Assembly: GCA_950097015.1 (NCBI GenBank)
Contig: CATNEN010000029.1
Location: forward strand, 1,364,001 to 1,428,000
DNA from: Macrostomum hystrix
Taxonomy: Eukaryota > Platyhelminthes > Macrostomidae
Direction: 5' to 3'
Length of the DNA stretch: 64,000 nt
This document shows positions 12,001 to 22,100 of this stretch, in pieces. The notes beneath the pieces are model-generated. The model was not told the origin of the DNA. It saw only the letters and a program-made list of their open reading frames with translations, and ran no database searches. A program made the translations under genes and the position numbers. Numbering within the stretch: position 1 is the first letter of the stretch; every line of letters starts with the position of its first letter.

Positions 12001-14886
12001 CCTGGCAGCCGCCAACTGGCCGACTGTTTGAGCCGGCCACAATCGGCCTTGTTTTCCCGCCTGATCGTGTCCTTTCATTGGCTCTTGACGTCGCGCGCGG
12101 CCTAGCCGCTGTTGGCACCGGCTTCGGTCTGGCTCTAATCGACACCGGAGCCAATCGCTGCCTGGCCGCTCATTCCACTCTGACGCCGCCACCCGCTAGC
12201 ACTGCGGCTAGCCATGCGACTTCCACCGCAACTCCGGCTAAGGGAGCCGGCGCTGCCGCCGCTCCGCCCGCGCACAGCAGCGGCGGAGGCTCATCCATCA
12301 CTAAGAGTCTGCGGCAGAGCTTCCGACGTCTAAAGAAACTTCGCGGCGGCAAACGTCAGGAGTACACTGTCACCACCGAGGAGGCCGCTGCAGAGGGCGC
12401 TGGGCCGTCCACTTCAGCTGAGCCGCAGGCCGAAGCGGCCACTGCTGAGGAGACCGGCGCTGCCGATAAGAAAAAGAAAGATAAGAAAGAGAAAGAAAAG
12501 GAGAAGAAGAAAGAAGATAAGAAGGAGAAGGAGAAAAAAGACAAGAAGGAGAAGAAAGAAGACGAGAAAGCTGAGAAGAAAGAAGAGGAAAAAGAAGAGA
12601 AAGTCGAAGAAGTTAAGGAGGCGGAGAAAAAGCCGGAGGAGGAGCCATGTGGCTCCAGCAAGGCAGCTGAGGCTGAGGCCGAGACTGCCTCGCCTGCAGT
12701 CGAGCAACCCGCTCCGGTCCCCGAGAAGCCGAAGCAGCTACCGCTTACATCAGAGGTTGCAGCCGAAAGTCATGGCCTCATTCGTTGCCTTCTGATTGCT
12801 GAAGCCCACCTGTTGACAGCCGGGGCCGGTACAACTGCACTTTTCGCCGGAGATCGTGCCGGTCGAGTCTACGCTTTCCAGGTTGACACGCCGGCCCCAG
12901 CCGCTGGCGCTGAAGCCGCCGCTGCCGCCCCTACCAAGCAGGCCCGTCTGGCCAAAGAGTTGCACCTGCGCCACGGCGCCCCGGTGGTTGCCATCCACGT
13001 CACCGGTGAACAGCAGCAGCTAGTGGTTACCTCTGAGCAGCAGGTTAAACTGTTCTCCCTGCCCAGCCTCAGGCCTCGTTGCAAGGCCCGCCTACTGCCG
13101 CCCGAAGATCCGGCCAAACTGCGCACCTGCGGACTGGCCCAGTTCCGCACGGCCGCCTCCGAACACCCAACGCAGACTGGTCTCGTCGTTGAGGACAGTC
13201 TAGGCCGCCTGCTGGTGCTCAGCCTGCCACAGTTGAAGATCCTCGCTCAGTTGGATCGGCCGAATGCCGCTGCCGCCAGCGGAAGCCTCACCTACCAGCC
13301 GTCTGGCGCAATCAACCCGCTAGCCGTGGCCGTTGCCGGCCGGTCCCGCGTCCGACTAGTCCGCCTCTCGGCAGTCAACACTGACTCCGGCCGCTACGTG
13401 TCTCCGGCTGGCCTTGAACTGCCCGACTGGGCTCGTCCTGCCAAGGCTGCCCAATCGCCCGCTCAGCAACAGCAGCAGCAGGCCAGTTCGGCTGTTTCCG
13501 CTGCAACCGGAGCCGCTGCCGCTTCCGCTAGCCCGGCAGATGCGGCTGAAACTGAAACGGCCGCCGTTGCGGATGCCGGAGCTGCCGAGCACGAGCAGGC
13601 GGAGCAGGACGCGGATGCCGACCATAGCCATCACCAGGTGGTGGCCGACATCACTCTGGACGACATCAAGGAGTACGCTGCTGCTGCGTAAGTAGTGAAT
13701 CATTTAGCGCCTTGGATACTGAATATGCCATGCTTCTGTATATAATTATCCCATTCCTGCATACAGAATCATCCCATTCCTTCATACAGAATTGTCCCAT
13801 TCCTGCATACAGAATTATCCCATTCCTGCATAACAGAATCATCCCATTCCTGCATACAGAATTATCCCATTCCTGCATACAGAATTATCCCATTCCTTCA
13901 TACAGAATTGTCCCATTCCTGCATACAGAATTATCCCATTCCTGCATAACAGAATCATCCCATTCCTGCATACAGAATTATCCCATTCCTGCATACAGAA
14001 TTATCCCATTCCTGCATACAGAATTGTCCCATTCCTGCATACAGAATTATCCCATTCCTGCATACAGAATTATCCCATTCCTGCATACAGAATCATCCCA
14101 TTCCTGCATACAGAGAGTTATCCTATATTCCCTACTGAATTATCCCACTCTTCGATACCGACGAATGAGTTAAAAAATCCTACTGTTCCGTTCAGAGTTG
14201 CCCCATTCTTACGTACCAAGTTATCCCGTTATATACTGAATATGGCTCCAGAGACACATAATTACGATTTTTCGCTAAATTATGTGTCTCCGTACTCATT
14301 TATCCTTCCTAATTCTGTTTACTGTGTCACTGCTGGCCAATTTTGCAATTCGATAATTCGAGTTTAATTCACTAACTTTTTTCTCCAGTCCTCTGCCGCC
14401 AACGGAAACGATTCCCGAGGTCAACGAGAAGCCAGAGCCGGCCGCAGCTGAGCCAGAGGAGCCAGCCGCTGCTCCCGAGAAGGCTGTCGACGATCTTGCG
14501 AAGCCGGTCTTAGTTGAAGTGGACAATTCGTCTCCAGCCAATGAAAAATGCGTCAAAGGCGAAGTGTCGCCTTCTGATATCAAAGCGGCCGTTGGCTCCT
14601 TCGTTGAGCCAGTTATAGCCGAGGCCTCAAACGCTGCTGGTGAGTTGCCGAGTGGCAGAGTGGTCTAACGCGGGGTCAACCATCCAAGGCACAGGGAGAG
14701 TGTACACTGCCTATCGATGAGTAAAATCAGGACAGATGTACACTGCTGTGTAATGGGGCAGGATTGCTACCTCGCTGGCTCGCTCGCTGGTCCTATGCCA
14801 CAAATATGGTTATATTTAGGCTTCAATAACCTGGTCCTAATGTCCATTTTTGTATTCTTTCAGGCGACTCAACCACCGAGCAGTGA
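6011..14886 (+). CDS. LLGL: Lethal giant larvae (Lgl/LLGL) homologue, seven exons, about 1,295 aa
   Basis: Exons by frame and GT-AG continuity are 6011-6133, 7347-7444, 7545-7626, 8400-8671, 10649-13687, 14389-14639 and 14864-14886; every junction keeps frame and the total is 3,888 nt. Family marks are an N-terminal ALGTxTG/YGAPGHEF-like WD40 region (residues ~60-90), GRLLSL, DGSYAVW (~269), YGPFPC (~295), WPITGG (~450), TGHSDGSVAFW (~496) and the KSLRQSFRRLKKLR stretch (~744), which is the conserved aPKC-phosphorylated, membrane-binding linker of Lgl proteins. In known animals Lgl is a basolateral polarity protein acting with Scribble and Dlg and opposed by aPKC. Unusual here are a ~60-residue Lys/Glu block after the linker (12468-12642), an Ala/Gln-rich C-terminus, and a length greater than the 1,060-1,160 aa usual for fly and human. 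Introns 4 (2 kb), 5 (minisatellite) and 6 (SINE) are non-coding. Confidence 0.92.
13745..14245. repeat. 23-bp minisatellite in Lgl intron 5
   Basis: About 16 tandem copies of a 23-bp unit (ATACAGAATTATCCCATTCC plus TGC), with TTA/TCA/TTG variants at one position, run to about 14118. Increasingly diverged copies follow to about 14245. The array lies wholly between the donor at 13688 and the acceptor at 14388. A 153-codon open frame across it is a by-product of the repeat. Confidence 0.9.
14646..14780 (+). mobile_element. Internally deleted tRNA-derived SINE in Lgl intron 6
   Basis: It has an A-box-like TGGCAGAGTGGTCTAACGC. It then jumps directly to CCAAGGCACAG, GTGTACACTGCCTA and CTCGCTGGCT, which in the complete copy at 56810-57171 lie about 100 bp and more further on, so the middle (including the B box) is deleted. 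It starts about 6 nt after the splice donor at 14640, so over half of this 224-bp intron is SINE sequence. Confidence 0.7.
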
Positions 14887-16366
14887 GGCAGTGAGCGGGA
14901 CCAGGACCAACAGTGCTCGAGCGAGCCGCGGCTTTGCCATTCACTGGACAGTTGTTGTTTATTATTGTCTTGCACTGCGTTGACAGTTTCCTATTTCTAT
15001 ATCAGTTGCTTCTCTCCCCCGTCCCGTTTGATTAATTGAGACCAAAGGCTTTGAGACCAACTTATTTATCCAAGTCTGATTTGCCTGGAAATCGCCTATT
15101 CGACAAGGCCGAGTGTGTCCATTTCTATCTTAATTAATCGCTCTATGAAAAACTTGTCTGCAGTTTAGCTCGGTTTTTTAATTCTTACAAATATTAAAAC
15201 TATTATCGGCTACGGGCTATCGCACTTGATTCCCCGAATCCCAACGTTTAGCTAAGCTTCTCCATTTCTCCTAAACGCGTTTTTAACCAATAATGTTTTT
15301 AATTCATAAATAAGCAATTTGCCGCTTAATTTTGGTTTGGATGGGAAAAGAAGCCAGCGTTTTCTTGCTTTCACATCCTACACCTACTACTCATTTTTAA
15401 TAATCTCCGCAGTAGGTAGACACGCGCACGCCTATTTTCATTTAGCTTCTCCTGACCCCTCTCGGCCCACCCAATCATTTCATTAGAATTAGCAATTGCG
15501 CCTTTTATTATACATTTTATTAATTTTAATAGCCTTAGTAACTATTGCTAAGCTTCTACGCTTAGGATTTCGTTGTTTTTTAATCTCTAATAAAAGGCAA
15601 GCAATCAATGACGGTATTGTCGCTGTCAAGCTAACGGCCCGGTATTTTGCTTACAAAAGCAGGTTTGTTCATTCTTGCAATATGACCAATCGTCATCAAG
15701 CTCCCTCCTGTTTGGCAATTAACAAGCATGCGTTCGCGTTTTTTCTATTTCTTTCTGTCCCAGTCGTTCGATATTTTGCCTATTGATTTTATTCTACTAA
15801 GTTATTCCAAAGTAATCAGTCCGTTGTTAGTTAAAATTATTTTACTTTTTATTCGCTACAAATACCAATGTTACATAGGTGGCTCTAAAGCTTATCTGCG
15901 CAATATTTTAATAATTTCATAATCAATATAAAATATCGAATACCAATCGATCAAGCCCTTGCTGCTTCCGCTGAAAATTCCCCGGTTTTTCCTCCGAAGC
16001 AATTTTGTTGCCGGTTTTCCACCCACCTCACACCTACCCAGGCGCACTTGCTTTTCTTTTTTTATTCGTAATTCTAATTCTCGCTTGACATTCTACCAAT
16101 GGTAACAATAATAATAATATTATTATTATAAATATTTTATGACTGCGTTGGAAACAAAAAAGTGCGTGGCATCTCCATAAACTTTCTTGGCGGCCAAGCT
16201 GCGCCCGTTTTTACGCATGTTTGCTTAATTATTTATTAATTTAGGCACAGTTTCCAGTTGCTATGTAGCTGAAATTGGAGACGAATGACGTGAGTTTTGT
16301 TACATACGTACGTTCGGAGAAGCCAACCAAGCTAACGTATGACCCAAGAGGTCGGGGGTTCGCACA
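14887..16366. other. Lgl 3' UTR/intergenic, non-coding
   Basis: It begins as the 3' flank of Lgl; a possible polyadenylation signal AATAAA lies at 15589-15594. Near 16318-16366 there is a short tRNA-like stretch (AGCTAACG ... GGGGGTTCGCAC) that may be another SINE head. I see no other gene or array. Confidence 0.4.
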
Positions 16367-16491
16367 GTTTCACACAGAACGAGCGTATTAAGCTAGATAT
16401 ATAAAAATTCTTTAAGCAATTTCGTTTCTACTATTCGTCACACTCATTACATAATTTCAATAGGCTATACTTTGATAACAATCAAATAACT
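16367..16491 (+). repeat. Left copy of a ~125-bp direct repeat flanking the 33-bp minisatellite
   Basis: The segment from GTTTCACACAGAACGAGCG to CAATCAAATAACT recurs almost unchanged at 18477-18601, differing by one or two single-base indels and otherwise identical. The pair brackets about 2 kb that contains the whole 33-bp array. Confidence 0.9.
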
Positions 16492-16583
16492 AAGAATAAT
16501 AAAGAACTTAACAATTCTATCGGCAATGTCCATTTCCGCGTAACTTTTTCGATACCTCACCCTGCCTGCCTGTACGTCCTACA

Positions 16584-18327
16584 ATTCACACACCTCACAA
16601 ACAGACCCATCCCCTAATTCACACACCTCACAAACAGACCCATCCCCTAATTCACACACCTCACAAACAGACCCATCCCCTAATTCACGCTCCTCACAAA
16701 CAGACCCATCACCTAATTCACGCTCCTCACAAACAGACCCATCCCCTAATTCACACTCCTCACAAACAAACCCATCCCCTGATTCACACTCCTCACAAAC
16801 AGACCCATCCCCTAATTCACGCTCCTCACAAACAAACCCATCCCCTAATTCACGCTCCTCACAAACAGACCCATCCCCTAATTCACACTCCTCACAAACA
16901 AACCCATCCCCTGATTCACACTCCTCACAAACAGACCCATCCCCTAATTCACGCTCCTCACAAACAAACCCATCCCCTAATTCACGCTCCTCACAAACAG
17001 ACCCATCCCCTAATTCACACTCCTCACAAACAAACCCATCCCCTAATTCACACTCCTCACAAACAGACCCATCCCCTAATTCACACACCTCACAAACAGA
17101 CCCATCCCCTAATTCACACACCTCACAAACAGACCCATCCCCTAATTCACGCTCCTCACAAACAAACCCATCCCCTAATTCACGCTCCTCACAAACAAAC
17201 CCATCCCCTAATTCACGCTCCTCACAAACAGACCCATCACCTAATTCACGCTCCTCACAAACAGACCCATCACCTAATTCACGCTCCTCACAAACAGACC
17301 CATCCCCTAATTCACACACCTCACAAACAGACCCATCCCCTAATTCACACACCTCACAAACAGACCCATCCCCTAATTCACGCTCCTCACAAACAAACCC
17401 ATCCCCTAATTCACGCTCCTCACAAACAGACCCATCACCTAATTCACGCTCCTCACAAACAGACCCATCACCTAATTCACGCTCCTCACAAACAGACCCA
17501 TCCCCTAATTCACACACCTCACAAACAGACCCATCCCCTAATTCACGCTCCTCACAAACAGACCCATCACCTAATTCACGCTCCTCACAAACAGACCCAT
17601 CACCTAATTCACGCTCCTCACAAACAGACCCATCCCCTGATTCACACTCCTCACAAACAGACCCATCCCCTAATTTACACTCCTCACAAACAGACCCATC
17701 CCCTAATTCACACTCCTCACAAACAGACCCATCCCCTAATTCACGCTCCTCACAAACAGACCCATCCCCTAATTCACACTCCTCACAAACAGACCCATCA
17801 CCTAATTCACGCTCCTCACAAACAAACCCATCCCCTGATTCACACTCCTCACAAACAGACCCATCCCCTAATTTACACTCCTCACAAACAGACCCATCCC
17901 CTAATTCACACTCCTCACAAACAGACCCATCCCCTAATTCACACTCCTCACAAACAGACCCATCCCCTAATTTACACTCCTCACAAACAGACCCATCCCC
18001 TAATTCACACTCCTCACAAACAGACCCATCCCCTAATTCACGCTCCTCACAAACAGACCCATCCCCTAATTCACGCTCCTCACAAACAGACCCATCCCCT
18101 AATTCACACTCCTCACAAACAGACCCATCACCTAATTCACGCTCCTCACAAACAAACCCATCCCCTGATTCACACTCCTCACAAACAGACCCATCCCCTA
18201 ATTTACACTCCTCACAAACAGACCCATCCCCTAATTCACACTCCTCACAAACAGACCCATCCCCTAATTCACGCTCCTCACAAACAGACCCATCCCCTAA
18301 TTCACACTCCTCACAAACAAACCCATC
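16584..18327. repeat. 33-bp minisatellite, about 53 copies
   Basis: The unit is CCTCACAAACAGACCCATCC followed by CCTAATTCACACT, with recurrent variants (CACTCC/CGCTCC, CAGACC/CAAACC, CCCC/CACC). Because 33 is a multiple of three, a 593-codon minus-strand frame (18360 to 16579) stays open, reading an 11-residue Cys/Glu/Gly/Asp-rich repeat. There is no signal peptide, splice context or unique domain to support a protein, and unit variants change amino acids freely, so I treat it as satellite DNA. Confidence 0.9.
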
Positions 18328-18330
18328 CAT

Positions 18331-18446
18331 CAGACAGCTTACACCCAAGCCACCCCCCATTCAGACAGCTTACACCCAAGCCACCCCCCATTCAGACAGC
18401 TTACACCCAAGCCACCCCCCCATTCAGACAGCTTACACCCAAGCCT
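18331..18446. repeat. Short 31-32-bp tandem repeat, four copies
   Basis: Four copies of CAGACAGCTTACACCCAAGC plus a C-rich tail directly abut the 33-bp array on its right side, inside the flanking direct repeats. Confidence 0.85.
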
Positions 18447-18476
18447 TACTCCTTACTTGTCAGCAAAGCAAATATT

Positions 18477-18601
18477 GTTTCACACAGAACGAGCGTATAA
18501 GCTAGATATATAAAAATTCTTTAAGCAATTTCGTTTCTACTATTCGTCACACTCATTACATAATTTCAATAGGCTATACTTTGATCAACAATCAAATAAC
18601 T
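18477..18601 (+). repeat. Right copy of the ~125-bp direct repeat
   Basis: Near-identical to 16367-16491. The sequence outside the pair differs on each side. Confidence 0.9.
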
Positions 18602-19127
18602 GTCAATCGCAAGGGACACGAGCATTGACCTGTAACACGCGAGCATGTCCCAGTTGCTATCCACTTTATTTATTTATATTGAGCCTTAATTAAGTGAGCC
18701 AAAGGTCGTGACAGTCTTGGCAATTCAAATCCCGAGTCAGCACATCTTTCGTCAGTCTGGTCCAGTCAAATCGAGCGGACGGGATTGATTGACACAGTCT
18801 AAAACTGAGATAAGATCCGGCGTACCTTGTGGCTAAAATAGCTCGTATTTGACTAAACTTATAACAGGCACCTAAACGGTTTTCATTGAAAGTGTGGAAA
18901 ACCTTGTTGTTGATCAGCTGAGCTATGAAGGTTTATAAGCATATTAGAAGAGCTACAGCATATATATAGTTAAGACAGGTCGTTAACATGTCAGATTATT
19001 TAATTCTCTATTTTGTGTGTTAGCGAGTATTTCGTGCGATCCATGCCAACAGCCTACCTATAGTAGAGTTGAATCAAAATATCAAGGAACTAAATTGAAG
19101 GAATTGTGTATTTCATTATTAAGATTG
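18602..19127. other. Non-coding spacer between two arrays
   Basis: It is unique sequence with no exon, RNA gene or repeat that I can support. Confidence 0.4.
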
Positions 19128-22100
19128 CTAGATTGATTGCTAGTATCTGGTCTAGTATGATGGCTAGTGTCTGGTCTAGTATGATGGCTAGTGTCTGGTC
19201 TAGTATGATGGCTAGTATCTGGTCTAGTATGATGGCTAGTATCTGGTCTAGTATGATGGCTAGTGTCTGGTCTAGTATGATGGCTAGTGTCTGGTCTAGT
19301 ATGATGGCTAGTATCTGGTCTAGTATGATGGCTAGTGTCTGGTCTAGTATGATGGCTAGTGTCTGGTCTACTATGATGGCTAGTGTCTGGTCTAGTATAA
19401 TTGCTAGTGTCTGGTCTAGTATGATGGCTAGTGTCTGGTCTAGTATAATGGCTAGTGTCTGGTCTAGTATGATGGCTAGTGTCTGGTCTAGTATAAAGGC
19501 TAGTGTCTGGTCTAGTATGATGTCTAGTGTCTGGTCTAGTATGATGGCTAGTGTCTGGTCTAGTATGATGGCTAGTGTCTGGTCTAGTATGATGGCTAGT
19601 GTCTGGTCTGGTATGATGGCTAGTGTCTGGTCTAGTATGATGGCTAGTATCTGGTCTAGTATGATGGCTAGTGTCTGGTCTAGTATGATGGCTAGTATCT
19701 GGTCTAGTATGATGGCTAGTGTCTGGTCTAGTATGATGGCTAGTGTCTGGTCTAGTATGATGGCTAGTGTCTGGTCTAGTATGATGGCTAGTGTCTGGTC
19801 TAGTATGATGGCTAGTATCTGGTCTAGTATGATGGCTAGTGTCTTGTCTAGTATGATGGCTAGTGTCTGGTCTAGTATGATGGCTAGTGTCTGGTCTAGT
19901 ATAATGGCTTATGTGGTCTAGTATGATGGCTAGTGTCTGGTCTAGTATAATGGCTTATGTGGTCTAGTATGATGGCTAGTATCTGGTCTAGTATGATGGC
20001 TAGAGTCTGGTCTAGTATGATGGCTAGTGTCTGGTCTAGTATAATTGCTAGTGTCTGGTCTAGTATGATGGCTAGTGTCTGGTCTAGTATAATGGCTAGT
20101 GTCTGGTCTAGTATGATGGCTAGTGTCTGGTCTAGTATGATGGCTAGTGTCTGGTCTACTATGATGGCTAGTGTCTGGTCTAGTACGAGCGTATGATGGC
20201 TAGTATCTGGTCTAGTATGATTGCTAGTATCTGGTCTAGTATGATGGCTAGTATCTGGTTTAGTATGATGGCTAGTATCTGGTCTAGTATGATGGCTAGT
20301 ATCTGGTCTAGTATGATGGCTAGTATCTGGTATAGTATGATGGCTAGTGTCTGGTCTACTATGATGGCTAGTGTCTGGTCTAGTATAATTGCTAGTGTCT
20401 GGTCTAGTATGATGGCTAGTGTCTGGTCTAGTATAATGGCTAGTGTCTGGTCTAGTATGATGGCTAGTGTCTGGTCTAGTATAAAGGCTAGTGTCTGGTC
20501 TAGTATGATGTCTAGTGTCTGGTCTAGTATGATGGCTAGTGTCTGGTCTAGTATGATGGCTAGTGTCTGGTCTAGTATGATGGCTAGTGTCTGGTCTGGT
20601 ATGATGGCTAGTGTCTGGTCTAGTATGATGGCTAGTATCTGGTCTAGTATGATGGCTAGTGTCTGGTCTAGTATGATGGCTAGTATCTGGTCTAGTATGA
20701 TGGCTAGTGTCTGGTCTAGTATGATGGCTAGTGTCTGGTCTAGTATGATGGCTAGTGTCTGGTCTAGTATGATGGCTAGTGTCTGGTCTAGTATGATGGC
20801 TAGTATCTGGTCTAGTATGATGGCTAGTGTCTTGTCTAGTATGATGGCTAGTGTCTGGTCTAGTATGATGGCTAGTGTCTGGTCTAGTATAATGGCTTAT
20901 GTGGTCTAGTATGATGGCTAGTGTCTGGTCTAGTATAATGGCTTATGTGGTCTAGTATGATGGCTAGTATCTGGTCTAGTATGATGGCTAGAGTCTGGTC
21001 TAGTATGATGGCTAGTGTCTGGTCTAGTATAATTGCTAGTGTCTGGTCTAGTATGATGGCTAGTGTCTGGTCTAGTATGATGGCTAGTGTCTGGTCTAGT
21101 ATGATGGCTAGTGTCTGGTCTACTATGATGGCTAGTGTCTGGTCTAGTATAATTGCTAGTGTCTGGTCTAGTATAATGGCTAGTGTCTGGTCTAGTATAA
21201 TGGCTAGTGTCTGGTCTAGTATGATGGCTAGTGTCTGGTCTAGTATAAAGGCTAGTGTCTGGTCTAGTATGATGGCTAGTGTCTGGTCTAGTATGATGGC
21301 TAGTGTCTGGTCTAGTATGATGGCTAGTGTCTGGTCTAGTATGATGGCTAGTGTCTGGTCTGGTATGATGGCTAGTGTCTGGTCTAGTATGATGGCTAGT
21401 ATCTGGTCTAGTATGATGGCTAGTGTCTGGTCTAGTATGATGGCTAGTATCTGGTCTAGTATGATGGCTAGTGTCTGGTCTAGTATGATGGCTAGTGTCT
21501 GGTCTAGTATGATGGCTAGTGTCTGGTCTAGTATGATGGCTAGTATCTGGTCTAGTATGATGGCTAGTATCTGGTCTAGTATGATGGCTAGTGTCTGGTC
21601 TAGTATGATGGCTAGTGTCTGGTCTAGTATGATGGCTAGTATCTGGTTTAGTATGATGGCTAGTATCTGGTCTAGTATGATGGCTAGTATCTGGTCTAGT
21701 ATGATGGCTAGTATCTGGTATAGTATGATGGCTAGTATCTGGTCTAGTATGATGGCTAGTGTCTGGTCTAGTACGAGCGTATGATGGCTAGTATCTGGTC
21801 TAGTACGAGCGTATGATGGCTAGTATCTGGTCTAGTATGATGGCTAGTGTCTGGTCTAGTACGAGCGTATGATGGCTAGTATCTGGTCTAGTATGATGGC
21901 TAGTGTCTGGTCTAGTATGATGGCTAGTATCTGGTCTAGTATGATGGCTAGTGTCTGGTCTAGAATGATGGCTAGTATCTGGTCTAGTATGATGGCTAGT
22001 GTCTTGTCTAGTATGATGCTAAGGGTCTGTTCTAGTATGATGGCTAGTGTCTGGTCTAGTATGATGGCTAGTGTCTGGTCTAGTATAGTGGCTTATGTGG

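Noticed and set aside
10955-13703. Several other-frame and minus-strand frames inside the large Lgl exon
   Set aside because: High GC and low stop frequency create them; the Lgl frame carries all the conserved motifs.
13712-14173. 153-codon frame in Lgl intron 5
   Set aside because: It is the 23-bp minisatellite; the donor and acceptor around it join the Lgl exons perfectly in phase.
15496-15922. Hydrophobic frames after Lgl resembling membrane peptides
   Set aside because: AT-rich DNA favours Leu/Ile/Phe codons; there is no splice or homology support and the location is the Lgl 3' flank.
16318-16366. tRNA-like stretch as a separate SINE
   Set aside because: Only a B-box-like word and partial anticodon arm can be seen; too little for a firm call.
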